Positions 41,978 to 50,476 are shown, counted from the first letter of the stretch. The stretch is 64,000 nt of DNA from Ruminococcus sp. (GCF_017549005.1 NZ_JAFYYT010000001.1:62001-126000); one strand, 5' to 3'. Notes: generated by a model not told the origin, from the letters alone. Numbers and translations are program-made.

Positions 41978-42584
41978 ACATTTCCGATGAAGTAAATGCC
42001 GCTTCGTACTCGCGTATGAAATATCCCTGTGCTGCTCTGCAAACAGGACACTCCTGAGGCGGCTCGCTTCCCGTGTGGATATGACCGCAGTTCAGGCATA
42101 TCCACGTCTGTCCGGTATCGTCAGCTCTGAACAGTTTTCCGCTCCGCATGAGGTCGCCGTAATACCTGAATCTCGTATTGTGGTTGTTCTCGATCTCAGC
42201 TACCATGCGGAACTTTGACGCGATATCAGTAAAGCCCTCGTCCGCTGCTATCCGCGCAAAATCAGGATAGACTATACTGTATTCCTTTTCCTCTTCATCT
42301 GCGGAAGCGTCAATGAGCTGCTGCATATCCTCATAAACATCAGCCGGGAAACCTGCTGAAATATCAATATTTCCGCCAGCGGATTCCTTGAGCTGCTTCC
42401 AGAACACCATAGCATGGCGCTCCTCCTGTTCTGCGGTAAAGCGGAACATTCTCTCGATGCTCACAAGCTTCTGCTTCTGTGCTATGAGCGCAGCCTGATA
42501 GTATCGCTGACGCGCCTGACACTCCCCTGCAAAAGCCCGCATGAGATTTACCCTGGTCTGACTTTCATCAAAATTTACTTGCAT
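41976..42584 (-). CDS. Rubrerythrin
   Basis: A 202-residue peroxide-detoxifying protein of anaerobes. The N-terminal ferritin-like di-iron domain shows MRAFAGECQARQRYYQAA, EQEERHA and EIENNHNTRFR; the C-terminal rubredoxin domain (about 160-195) shows CLNCGHIH and CPVC. It reduces H2O2 with electrons from a reductase, protecting oxygen-sensitive enzymes such as the nearby hydrogenase. The ribosome-binding site GGAGG lies partly inside a 9-bp hairpin just before the start. Confidence 0.95.
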   Translation of the reverse strand: MQVNFDESQTRVNLMRAFAGECQARQRYYQAALIAQKQKLVSIERMFRFTAEQEERHAMVFWKQLKESAGGNIDISAGFPADVYEDMQQLIDASADEEEKEYSIVYPDFARIAADEGFTDIASKFRMVAEIENNHNTRFRYYGDLMRSGKLFRADDTGQTWICLNCGHIHTGSEPPQECPVCRAAQGYFIREYEAAFTSSEM

Positions 42585-42628
42585 AGATACTGCCTCCTTT
42601 TAAGGTAGTATCCGCAGCTTAGTGAGTT

Positions 42629-42850
42629 TTATTCATCGAGTATGGTATAACGATACTGCATTATGTTTTCGGGATTCTTCAGGCGTATATTCTGAATATG
42701 TCCGCACTGCGGGCAGGCATCACAGATCACCTGGCTTCTCTTGGGTTTGAGCTTTTTCTCCTCTCCCTCAGGATAGAACTGAACTGAGTAAGGGGTGAGC
42801 AAGGTTCCCCTAACGACCTTTGCAGCGCAGAATTCACATACATTATCCAT
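42629..42850 (-). CDS. Small CxxC protein (zinc-ribbon-like), unrecognised
   Basis: A 73-residue protein with CEFC near the N-terminus and CDACPQCG near residues 43-50, which could bind zinc. The middle is basic (KKLKPKRSQ). I do not recognise a named family. The start at 42850 has AGGAGG at six bases; the ATG two codons earlier abuts that site. A perfect consensus promoter serves it, so it should be well expressed. It lies 44 bases upstream of rubrerythrin on the same strand and may be cotranscribed with it. Confidence 0.75.
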   Translation of the reverse strand: MDNVCEFCAAKVVRGTLLTPYSVQFYPEGEEKKLKPKRSQVICDACPQCGHIQNIRLKNPENIMQYRYTILDE

Positions 42851-42886
42851 AAACATCCTCCTGATCTCATATCATTCTTTTATACC

Positions 42887-42915
42887 ATTATATCACTTTA
42901 TACATTATATGTCAA
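42887..42915 (-). promoter_or_regulatory. Perfect consensus promoter before the small CxxC gene and rubrerythrin
   Basis: Minus strand TTGACA (42910-42915), 17 bases, TATAAT (42887-42892). The -35 touches the T-run of the hydrogenase terminator. Confidence 0.85.
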
Positions 42916-42946
42916 CAAAAAAAGAGCGGACATTTCGTCCGCTCTT
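42915..42946 (-). terminator. Terminator of the hydrogenase operon
   Basis: Perfect 10-bp stem AAGAGCGGAC (42922-42931) / GTCCGCTCTT (42937-42946) with a 5-base loop; on the minus strand it is followed by TTTTTTTG. It lies 20 bases after the hydA stop. Confidence 0.92.
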
Positions 42947-42965
42947 CAATGAATTCAGCTTTTGA

Positions 42966-44714
42966 TTATATTTCGTTAACTTTTCTCTTAACGTAAGATG
43001 TGTGGAGAACCTCATGTGCCTTGTGGCTGCCCGGCTTCTCGAAGAACTCTTCGTAAACCTTCTTGATTGCAGGGTTCTCGTGAGACTGTCTGAGAGGCAT
43101 TGACTTGTCGAGGTTGTAGAGAACCTTAGCTCTCTCTTCTCTGATGTCAACGAAGTTTCTGACACCCATAGGAACCTGTGGCTGACCGCCGCCGTTTACA
43201 CAGCCGCCGGGACAAGCCATGATCTCGATGAACTGAGCGTCGCACTTGCCTGCTCTGATGTCGTCAAGTACCTTTCTTGCATTTGCAAGACCGCTTGTAA
43301 CGATTACCTTTACATTGTTGCCTGCAACATTGTAAGTTGCTTCCTTGATATCCTTTGTACCACGAACCTCAGGAAGATCTGTTACGTTATCGCCTGTGAG
43401 TGTGTATACAGCTGTTCTGAGAGCAGCCTCCATAACACCGCCTGTAGCGCCGAAGATAACGCCTGCACCTGTTGAGATTCCAAGCGGATCGTCAAACTTC
43501 TCCTCAGGAAGTGAGTTGAAGAGGATACCTGCACGCTCGATCATTCTGCCGAGCTCACGGGTTGTGAGAGCATAGTCAACATCAGGTACGCCAGCAGCGC
43601 TCTGATCGGGTCTGCCGATCTCGAACTTCTTAGCTGTACATGGCATGATAGATACCATAACGATATTCTTAGGATCGATGCCCATCTTCTGAGCCCAGTA
43701 TGTCTTAGCAGTTGCACCGAACATCTGCTGTGGTGACTTACAGGTTGAAAGGTGATCGAGAAGATCAGGATAGTAGTGCTCGCAGAACTTGATCCATCCT
43801 GGTGAGCATGATGTGATAAGAGGAAGTGTTCCGCCGTTTGAGAAACGATCGAGGAACTCGTTAGCCTCTTCCATGATAGTAAGGTCAGCAGAGAAGTCTG
43901 TGTCGAATACCTTATCGAAGCCGAGTCTTCTGAGAGCTGCAACCATCTTGCCCTCTACGTTTGTGCCGATAGCATTGCCGAAGCACTCGCCGAGACCTGC
44001 ACGAACAGCAGGAGCTGTCTGAACGATAACTGTCTTCTCAGGATCAGCGATAGCTGCCATAACTTCCTTAGTGTAATCCTTTTCAGAGAGAGCTCCTACA
44101 GGACATACTGCGATACACTGACCGCAGGATACACAGCTTGTCTCGCCGAGTCCCATGTCGAATGCAGAACCGATATATGTCTTGAATCCACGCTCGTTTG
44201 CACCGATAACGCCGATTCCCTGTGTCTTTGCACATACTGCTACGCAGCGGCGGCAAAGGATACACTTGTTATTGTCGCGGTACATATGAGGAGCAGAATT
44301 ATCTACCTCATACTCGTTCTTAATGCCGTCGTAAACTGTAGCGTCCTCTACGCCGTAGTCCTTAGCCAGCTTCTGAAGCTCACAGTTGCCGCTTCTTACA
44401 CATGAGAGGCACTTTCTGTCATGAGTTGAAAGAATGAGCTCGAGAGTTCTCTTTCTTGACTCGATTACCTTTGGTGAGCTTGTGAGGATCTCCATATTGT
44501 TGGAACATGGGTATACGCAGCCTGCTACCAGACGGAAGCCTCTGCCCTCGTTTACCTCTGTAACGCAGATACGGCAGGCACCGATCTCGTTGATCTCCTT
44601 CATATAGCAAAGTGTAGGAATTTCAAAGCCAGCCATGTGAGCAGCCTCAAGAACAGTAGTGCCCTTGGGGACTTCTAATTCAACACCGTTGATTTTTACT
44701 GTAATATTTTCCAT
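42966..44714 (-). CDS. hydA: [FeFe] hydrogenase catalytic subunit, trimeric HydABC type
   Basis: A 582-residue hydrogenase. In order: a [2Fe-2S] ferredoxin domain (Cys36, 47, 50, 66), a His-Cys3 cluster (His98, Cys102, 105, 111), two [4Fe-4S] clusters (about 151-161 and 194-204), the H-cluster domain with L1 TSCSPGW (Cys303), L2 MPCTAKKFE (Cys359) and L3 MACPGGCVNGGGQ, and a small-subunit-like tail. With HydB and HydC it forms a bifurcating or NAD-linked enzyme of rumen fermenters, re-oxidising NADH and ferredoxin to H2. L1 has Ser where most enzymes have the proton-relay Cys. Confidence 0.94.
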   Translation of the reverse strand: MENITVKINGVELEVPKGTTVLEAAHMAGFEIPTLCYMKEINEIGACRICVTEVNEGRGFRLVAGCVYPCSNNMEILTSSPKVIESRKRTLELILSTHDRKCLSCVRSGNCELQKLAKDYGVEDATVYDGIKNEYEVDNSAPHMYRDNNKCILCRRCVAVCAKTQGIGVIGANERGFKTYIGSAFDMGLGETSCVSCGQCIAVCPVGALSEKDYTKEVMAAIADPEKTVIVQTAPAVRAGLGECFGNAIGTNVEGKMVAALRRLGFDKVFDTDFSADLTIMEEANEFLDRFSNGGTLPLITSCSPGWIKFCEHYYPDLLDHLSTCKSPQQMFGATAKTYWAQKMGIDPKNIVMVSIMPCTAKKFEIGRPDQSAAGVPDVDYALTTRELGRMIERAGILFNSLPEEKFDDPLGISTGAGVIFGATGGVMEAALRTAVYTLTGDNVTDLPEVRGTKDIKEATYNVAGNNVKVIVTSGLANARKVLDDIRAGKCDAQFIEIMACPGGCVNGGGQPQVPMGVRNFVDIREERAKVLYNLDKSMPLRQSHENPAIKKVYEEFFEKPGSHKAHEVLHTSYVKRKVNEI

Positions 44715-44728
44715 TACTATTCCTCCGC

Positions 44729-46627
44729 TTACTTCTTGATGATTGCCTTGAACTTACATGTTGCGATACAAGCGCCGCACTTCACGCACTTACTCTTGTC
44801 TATCTCCATTGCAGCAAGCTTCTTGCCGGGTGCAATGTAGTCAGTTCTTGTGATAGCGGAAGCGGGACACTGCTTAGCACACATACCGCAGCCGATACAC
44901 TTATCCTTTTCGATCTCGAAGCTGAGGAGGTCCTTACATACGCCTGCAGGACACTTCTTGTCAACAACGTGAGCAATATACTCGTCGCGGAAGCATCTGA
45001 GTGTTGAGAGAACAGGGTTCGGAGCTGTCTGTCCGAGACCGCAGAGTGAGTTAGCCTTTATGTGGTAAGCAAGCTCCTCGAGTTTGTCGAGATCCTCGAG
45101 AGTTCCCTTGCCCTTTGTGATCTTGTCAAGTATCTCCCACATTCTCTTTGTACCGATACGGCATGGTGTACACTTACCGCATGACTCGTCAACAGTGAAC
45201 TCGAGGAAGAACTTAGCGATATCGACCATACAGTTGTCTTCGTCCATAACGATAAGTCCGCCTGAACCCATCATTGAACCGATACCGATGAGGTTATCGT
45301 AGTCGATCGGGATATCGAAGTTTGAAGGATCTATACATCCGCCTGAAGGACCACCTGTCTGAGCAGCCTTGAACTTCTTGCCGTTGGGGATACCGCCGCC
45401 GATCTCTTCGATAACTTCGCGGAGAGTTGTACCCATAGGAACTTCAACGAGACCTGTGTTCTTGATCTTTCCGCCGAGAGCAAATACCTTGGTACCCTTT
45501 GACTTCTCGGTACCCATTGATGCGAACCAGTCAGCACCGTTGAGGATGATCTGCGGGATATTAGCGTATGTCTCAACATTGTTGAGGATAGTAGGCTTCT
45601 GGAAGAGACCTTTTTCTGCAGGGAAAGGAGGTCTCGGACGGGGCTCACCACGATTGCCCTCGATAGATGTCATGAGAGCTGTCTCCTCACCGCAGACGAA
45701 AGCGCCTGCACCAAGACGAAGATCGATATCGAAGGAGAAATCTGAGCCGAAGATGTTCTTGCCGAGCATACCGTTTTCACGAGCCTGCTTGATAGCGATG
45801 TTAAGACGCTCAACAGCAATAGGATACTCAGCACGAACGTATATGTAACCCTGTGTAGCACCGATAGCGTAACCTGCAATGGTCATAGCCTCGAGTACAA
45901 CGTGAGGATCGCCCTCGAGAACGGAACGGTCCATGAATGCGCCCGGGTCGCCCTCGTCAGCGTTACAGCAGACGTACTTCTGGTCTGCGTTGGGAACGAT
46001 GTTTCTTGCGAGCTTCCACTTCATACCTGTAGGAAATCCGCCGCCGCCGCGTCCGCGGAGACCTGAATCGAGGATAGTCTGGATAACGTCCTCAGGAGTC
46101 ATCTCTGTAAGTACCTTGCCGAGAGCTGCATAACCGTCACGGCCGATGTACTCGTTGATGTTCTCAGGATTGATAACACCGCAGTTTCTGAGAGCTACAC
46201 GGTGCTGCTTTTTATAGAATGATGTGTCGTCGAGAGACTTGATCTCGTCGCCGGCAACTGTTTCCTCGTAGAGGAACTCCTTAACAGGATTGCCGCCGAT
46301 AAGGTGCTCGTCAACGATACGCGGGATCTCGTCTACCTTTACACGTGAGTAGAATGAGCCCTCGGGATATACGATCATGATAGGTCCGCGCTCGCAGAGT
46401 CCGAAGCAGCCTGTCTTAACGATCTGTACTTTATCTGTAAGTCCCTTTTCTGCGAATTCCTTTTCAAGCTCGGCTATGATCTTCGGCGAGCCCGAAGAAG
46501 TACATCCTGTACCGCCGCAGACAAGGACGTGTCTTTCATATTTTGAAGAAGCATTGCCATGTGTTCTGAGAGCAACCTCGCCCTTCATGCTGTCTCTGAC
46601 AACCTTGAGTTCTTCAAGAGTCTTCAT
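44729..46627 (-). CDS. hydB: NADH-binding hydrogenase subunit HydB (NuoF-like)
   Basis: A 632-residue protein. The N-terminal thioredoxin-like [2Fe-2S] domain shows CGGTGCTSSG and KTGCFGLCERG; the FMN/NADH core shows GRGGGGFPTGMKW and GEETALMTSIEG; a [4Fe-4S] site is in ESCGKCTPCRIG; and a C-terminal 2[4Fe-4S] ferredoxin domain holds the last 60 residues (CIGCGMCAKQCP, CVKCGACIATC). It is the flavin-containing electron-bifurcation hub between NADH, ferredoxin and HydA. It lies 14 bases before hydA and 32 bases after hydC. Confidence 0.95.
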   Translation of the reverse strand: MKTLEELKVVRDSMKGEVALRTHGNASSKYERHVLVCGGTGCTSSGSPKIIAELEKEFAEKGLTDKVQIVKTGCFGLCERGPIMIVYPEGSFYSRVKVDEIPRIVDEHLIGGNPVKEFLYEETVAGDEIKSLDDTSFYKKQHRVALRNCGVINPENINEYIGRDGYAALGKVLTEMTPEDVIQTILDSGLRGRGGGGFPTGMKWKLARNIVPNADQKYVCCNADEGDPGAFMDRSVLEGDPHVVLEAMTIAGYAIGATQGYIYVRAEYPIAVERLNIAIKQARENGMLGKNIFGSDFSFDIDLRLGAGAFVCGEETALMTSIEGNRGEPRPRPPFPAEKGLFQKPTILNNVETYANIPQIILNGADWFASMGTEKSKGTKVFALGGKIKNTGLVEVPMGTTLREVIEEIGGGIPNGKKFKAAQTGGPSGGCIDPSNFDIPIDYDNLIGIGSMMGSGGLIVMDEDNCMVDIAKFFLEFTVDESCGKCTPCRIGTKRMWEILDKITKGKGTLEDLDKLEELAYHIKANSLCGLGQTAPNPVLSTLRCFRDEYIAHVVDKKCPAGVCKDLLSFEIEKDKCIGCGMCAKQCPASAITRTDYIAPGKKLAAMEIDKSKCVKCGACIATCKFKAIIKK

Positions 46628-46659
46628 AAGTTAACCTCCTAAATGGTAAATGTTTGGAA

Positions 46660-47154
46660 TCAAGCGTATTTTTCGATGATCTTGTCAACGTCGTCAACAG
46701 TGAGACGGCCGTAAACATCTTCGTTTACTGTGAGAACAGGTGCAAGTCCGCAAGCGCCTATGCAGCGGCAAGCGTCAAGAGAGAACTTACCGTCGGGAGT
46801 GCACTCGCCTCCGCCAATTCCAAGCTTTTCCTGAAGCTTATTGTAGATATCTCCTGAACCTTTAACATAGCAGGCTGTACCGAGACAGACTGATATTGTG
46901 TATTCTCCCTTCGGATAGAGCGAGAACTGAGCGTAGAAGGTAACAACGCCGTAGATCTTCTCAAGAGGAATACCTGTGTTGTCGGAAATAATTGCCTGTA
47001 CCTCGATTGGAAGGTAGCCGTAGATTTCCTGAGCTTTCTGGAGTATCGGCATGAGTGAACCCTTGTCGTTCTTTTTCTCTTCGATGACCTTGAGAAGCTC
47101 AGCCTCCTGCTCGGGAGTACCCTTGAAGGGAACAGTTGATTTAGCTGAATTCAT
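46660..47154 (-). CDS. hydC: Hydrogenase subunit HydC (NuoE-like [2Fe-2S] protein)
   Basis: A 164-residue NuoE homologue: a helical N-terminal part and a thioredoxin-like [2Fe-2S] domain with ligands in SVCLGTACYVKG and DACRCIGACGLAP. It passes electrons between HydB clusters. The start at 47154 has AAGGAGG at eight bases; an upstream in-frame codon at 47220 would add 22 atypical residues. First gene of hydC-hydB-hydA, with an extended -10 promoter about 90 bases upstream. Confidence 0.94.
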   Translation of the reverse strand: MNSAKSTVPFKGTPEQEAELLKVIEEKKNDKGSLMPILQKAQEIYGYLPIEVQAIISDNTGIPLEKIYGVVTFYAQFSLYPKGEYTISVCLGTACYVKGSGDIYNKLQEKLGIGGGECTPDGKFSLDACRCIGACGLAPVLTVNEDVYGRLTVDDVDKIIEKYA

Positions 47155-47244
47155 TAAATGAACCTCCTTATAATATCTGTGAAAAATGTAACAATGTCGA
47201 GCATAAAAATTATGAGACAAATGCTAATCTCACATATCCTTAAT

Positions 47245-47253
47245 ATTATACCA
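47245..47253 (-). promoter_or_regulatory. Extended -10 promoter of hydCBA
   Basis: Minus strand TGGTATAAT (47245-47253), a TGnTATAAT element; the -35 region is poor. The expected start is about 84 bases before hydC. A second candidate further upstream is TTGACA-N17-TAAATT near 47.40-47.43 kb. Confidence 0.55.
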
Positions 47254-47615
47254 TATTAAAAAGAATATTTCTATCGCCATTTTAGCCTAATTCGACCTTT
47301 TAATACTGTACATTTTAGACAAATACAGCACGATATGTCATCTGTTCAGATTTTACACTTACACTTGTCAAGGCTCTTAGTTTGCCGATAGGTTTTTATT
47401 AATTTAGACTGACAAATCATTCTTGTCAAAGTATTTCCTTTTCTTGAATTGAGTAATTATTATATCAATATTAAGTGATACTCCGTTTCCCTATGCCACG
47501 CAGTAAAAACAGCTCTTTTTATTACAAGGTCAATGTTTTAATCTAAATTTGATATTAATGATTTATCATTATACATATTTCTAAAAAATTCAAAAATCGG
47601 ATATCTCAATACTTA
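47254..47615. other. A/T-rich intergenic region between divergent hydCBA and the DUF4250/dockerin unit
   Basis: No open frame with a ribosome-binding site was found on either strand here. The stretch is unusually A/T-rich for this genome and contains several TTGACA-like boxes on the minus strand. It is the only gap over 300 bases in the window (47155-47757 in total) and probably carries control sites for both divergent units. Confidence 0.6.
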
Positions 47616-47644
47616 TTGACAAAGCCTATCTAATATTGTATATT
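47616..47644 (+). promoter_or_regulatory. Promoter of the DUF4250/dockerin unit
   Basis: TTGACA (47616-47621), 17 bases, TATATT (47639-47644). The predicted leader to the first ATG is about 107 bases and is highly structured. Confidence 0.75.
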
Positions 47645-47664
47645 AAAAATATAACATATACACA

Positions 47665-47746
47665 AACAGCGTATTTCCGCTGTTTCCGTTCTGTCTGAGG
47701 AACGTCCTGCACTGCGTTCCCACTACTTTATCACCGCTATGCGGAA
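47665..47746 (+). promoter_or_regulatory. Three-hairpin structured leader
   Basis: Successive hairpins: AAACAGCG / CGCTGTTT (about 47665-47686), GGAACG / CGTTCC (about 47699-47720) and CCGC / GCGG (about 47735-47745), the last ending just before AAGGAG. No U-run follows, so any control would act on translation or stability. No known riboswitch class was matched. Confidence 0.5.
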
Positions 47747-47757
47747 AAGGAGAAATT

Positions 47758-47934
47758 ATGAGTTTACCGAATGACCCAGTTATCTTACTCAGTTACATCA
47801 ACACGCTTCTGCGCGACAAATATCCGTCCTATGAGGAGCTTTGCAAAAGTCTCTGCGTCCCTGCGGATGATATTGAGAAAAAGCTGAACGGCATAGGTTA
47901 TGTATACGATCCAAACACAAATTCATTCAGATAG
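47758..47934 (+). CDS. DUF4250-like small protein
   Basis: A 58-residue protein reading MSLPNDPVILLSYINTLL at the start, then YPSYEELCKSL and ending GYVYDPNTNSFR. This matches my memory of the DUF4250 family (LPxDPxMLLSxVNxxLRD ... GYxYDxxxNQF), small cytoplasmic Firmicute proteins of unknown function. The ribosome-binding site AAGGAG is seven bases before the ATG. It is first in a unit with the secreted dockerin protein, 52 bases downstream. Confidence 0.82.
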   Translation: MSLPNDPVILLSYINTLLRDKYPSYEELCKSLCVPADDIEKKLNGIGYVYDPNTNSFR

Positions 47935-47975
47935 TATCCCCTGTTAAGGATACTTGGGCGGTGCTCACGCACCGT
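47934..47975 (+). promoter_or_regulatory. Intercistronic hairpins before the dockerin protein
   Basis: GTATCC / GGATAC (47934-47953), starting at the last base of the DUF4250 stop, and GCGGTGC / GCACCGT (47958-47975) with loop TCAC, just before the ribosome-binding site GGGAGGG. No U-run follows, so this is not a terminator. Confidence 0.5.
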
Positions 47976-47988
47976 ATGGGAGGGCTTT

Positions 47989-49821
47989 ATGAAACAATTG
48001 ATCAGAAAAATCACAGCTTTTTCAGCTTCGGCTGTAATCGCTGTATGCTCCGCAGCAAGCGGTTCCGCTATCGGAGCTGACACCAATGAAACTCCGTCAT
48101 TCTCAGTACATTTTGACCTCAGCGAAGAGGGAGTTTCCATTGTTCCCGATGAAGACGGAAACGTTCCCGAGATCAAGGATCTCGTAAAAACTATGAACAG
48201 TACATTCTTTATCCCTGCAGCTAAGCTCAAGAGAGAGGGTTACAGCTTTACAGGCTGGACAGAAGACGATATCAAGGGCTATGTAGGCGGCGACGTTTTC
48301 AGGGTAAGGGATCACGACGTTACTCTCAAGCCTGTATGGTCTGTTGCAGATGATACTGTATTCCACACTGTCACCTACAGAGTTGAATGGAACGGCGAGA
48401 TCGACAAGGATGCCGAAAAGCTCGTTCCTCCTGCAAAAAGGCAGGCAGGCAAATTCGTTTCCGTATCTGCTTACAGCTTCCCCCGCGACGGCTATAAACA
48501 GCGCGGCTGGACTGACGGCAAGAACGAGTTTGCCGGTGAAGAGTACATGATCGTTCACGACGAGGACGTTACTCTTTACCCTAATCTGAAAAAGCTTTAC
48601 AACTTAAAATACTCCGTTGGCGACGCTGACAGAATAAACGGTGTTACAGAGCTTATTTTCGAGATCGCTGAAGGCGAGCCTACAAATCTCCAGAACACAG
48701 ACCGCTTCTCACGAAATGGCTTCAAGACTATTGGCTGGCACTGCGAGAACGACGGCAAGGACTATGAAGCTGTAGCTCCTTTCACAATGCCGTCCGAAGA
48801 CGTTCTTATCACTCCCATATGGGAGCCTATACTGTATACCATCAACTTCAAGCCGTCAAACAATTCCGGCGATAATATCAAGGTCCGCGGACGTACAGAT
48901 ACGGCTATTACAGTTCCCGAGTGTACATACGTAAAGGAAGGTTACACTTTTGCAGGCTGGCAGTATCAGGATACTGTTTGTCAGCCGGGCGAGGAGTTCA
49001 TTATCCCCGGAGCTGAGCCAGGTCTCGGAATCTCCTTCAAGGCTATATGGATCGAAGGCAGCGGTGAACAGGTAACAACTACCGCAACGACAACGACACC
49101 AACAACAACAACAACAACCACAACAACTACTACTTCTTCTTCCTCCACTTCATCTGCAACAACCACAACTTCTTCCGCTACTACAACTGTTTCAACAACA
49201 ACATCAACTGCAACAACTACAGCTCCAGTTACAACTTCAAAGCTTGATGTAAAGCCTCATTCATTCGTTGTTTATGTACGTGACAAGGCTACCAACGAGC
49301 TTATCAACGATACTGTCCTGCTTGCAAGCTGGCATATCACTTATGTCGTAGAAGGACGTGAGGTCTACACAGGTCCTATCGAGCAGATCGACACATCTGT
49401 TGCAAATCCTGCTGTAATAAGCTTCGAGAAGTACAAAAACGCAAAGGAACTCAGCTTTACTTTTACAGGAACAATGGGAGGATCTCCCTACACCTACAAT
49501 GGAAGCGACTTCACTGCAGAGAGCGACGACGAGAATGACATTACATATTTCAATGTTTACCTTACAAAATCAGAGACAGATATAAAATACGGCGATTCAA
49601 ACTGCGACGGCGCTGTTGATATGGCTGACGCTGTTCTGATAATGCAGGCTCTTGCAAATCCGAACAAGTACGGAGTTAACGGTTCATCACCAAGTTGCAT
49701 GACTGCCGAAGGAAAGCTCAACGCAGATGTTGATCAGAACTCACCTGGTATCACAACAGGCGACGCTTTGATCATACAGAAGTACCTGCTCGGTTTAGTG
49801 GAAAAGCTCCCGCTGCTTTAA
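47989..49821 (+). CDS. Secreted InlB-B-like repeat protein with Thr-rich linker and type I dockerin
   Basis: A 610-residue secreted protein. A signal peptide (about 1-30) is followed by four Listeria-Bacteroides (InlB B) type repeats of about 70 residues, each with a GYxFxGW-like core (EGYSFTGWTED, DGYKQRGWTDG, NGFKTIGWHC, EGYTFAGWQY), a Thr/Ser linker (about 363-420), a beta domain (about 423-530) and a C-terminal dockerin with two EF-hand-like repeats (GDSNCDGAVDMADAVLIMQAL; ADVDQNSPGITTGDALIIQKYLL). It should attach to a cohesin-bearing scaffoldin; no catalytic domain is visible, so binding or structural function is likely. Confidence 0.88.
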   Translation: MKQLIRKITAFSASAVIAVCSAASGSAIGADTNETPSFSVHFDLSEEGVSIVPDEDGNVPEIKDLVKTMNSTFFIPAAKLKREGYSFTGWTEDDIKGYVGGDVFRVRDHDVTLKPVWSVADDTVFHTVTYRVEWNGEIDKDAEKLVPPAKRQAGKFVSVSAYSFPRDGYKQRGWTDGKNEFAGEEYMIVHDEDVTLYPNLKKLYNLKYSVGDADRINGVTELIFEIAEGEPTNLQNTDRFSRNGFKTIGWHCENDGKDYEAVAPFTMPSEDVLITPIWEPILYTINFKPSNNSGDNIKVRGRTDTAITVPECTYVKEGYTFAGWQYQDTVCQPGEEFIIPGAEPGLGISFKAIWIEGSGEQVTTTATTTTPTTTTTTTTTTTSSSSTSSATTTTSSATTTVSTTTSTATTTAPVTTSKLDVKPHSFVVYVRDKATNELINDTVLLASWHITYVVEGREVYTGPIEQIDTSVANPAVISFEKYKNAKELSFTFTGTMGGSPYTYNGSDFTAESDDENDITYFNVYLTKSETDIKYGDSNCDGAVDMADAVLIMQALANPNKYGVNGSSPSCMTAEGKLNADVDQNSPGITTGDALIIQKYLLGLVEKLPLL

Positions 49822-49866
49822 GTTTTTCCGTTGTCATCAGACGCGCTGATATAACTTACAAAAAAA

Positions 49867-49909
49867 AACCGAGGATATGAGGAAGTCCCTCATGTCCTCG
49901 GTTTTTTTA
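49867..49909. terminator. Bidirectional terminator between the dockerin protein and mntP
   Basis: A 16-bp stem AACCGAGGATATGAGG / CCCTCATGTCCTCGGTT with one mismatch, T-run on the plus side (TTTTTTTAT) and A-run before it, so it serves both convergent genes. Confidence 0.92.
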
Positions 49910-50476
49910 TATCACGCCAAGTCCTTCAAGCAGAAGCTTCAGACCAATGAGAATAAGTATGACGCCGCCTGCTATCTCGGCTTTCTTCTCATATTTGCTT
50001 CCGAATTTATAACCTATGAATATACCGACAAGCGAAAGCGCAAATGTTATAACGCCTATCATCGTCACAGAAAAAATGAGATTTGTCTTTTCTGCTGCGA
50101 ATACTATTCCGACAGCAAGTGCGTCTATACTCGTTGCGATTGCAAGAAGTGTCAGCTCCCTGATATCCAGTCGGTATTCCTTGCCGTCACTTTCCTCTTC
50201 ATTGCCCTTAATGGCTTCAAATACCATTTTACCGCCGATAAATGCAAGAAGTCCGAATGAGACCCAGTGGCTGAACGAGCTTATGACATCAGCAAAGCGG
50301 CTGCCGAGAAAATATCCTATCATAGGCATGACTCCCTGAAAAACGCCGAAGAAGAGAGCAGTTATAACTCCGCCTTTCAGGTCTATCTTTTTCATGCTCA
50401 GCCCCTTACAGACTGATACTGAAAAAGCGTCCATTGCAAGTCCTACGGAAATAAGAAGCAATTCGGTCAATGTCAT
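49907..50476 (-). CDS. mntP: Manganese efflux pump MntP
   Basis: A 189-residue, six-TM protein of the MntP/YebN family. Each half carries an acidic motif: LAMDAFSVSVCKG in TM2 and IATSIDALAVGIVFA in TM4, the metal-site Asp residues. It exports Mn2+. A Mn-type riboswitch with terminator lies directly upstream, tying expression to manganese excess. Confidence 0.94.
   Translation of the reverse strand: MTLTELLLISVGLAMDAFSVSVCKGLSMKKIDLKGGVITALFFGVFQGVMPMIGYFLGSRFADVISSFSHWVSFGLLAFIGGKMVFEAIKGNEEESDGKEYRLDIRELTLLAIATSIDALAVGIVFAAEKTNLIFSVTMIGVITFALSLVGIFIGYKFGSKYEKKAEIAGGVILILIGLKLLLEGLGVI

Noticed and set aside
46660-47220. Longer HydC with 22 extra N-terminal residues
   Set aside because: The extension is unlike NuoE proteins and the ATG at 47154 has an excellent AAGGAGG; the extra codons are leader sequence.
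49076-49240. Repetitive ACA/ACT-rich stretch that could be read as a satellite or short CRISPR-like array
   Set aside because: It encodes the in-frame Thr/Ser linker of the dockerin protein; there are no regular repeat-spacer units.
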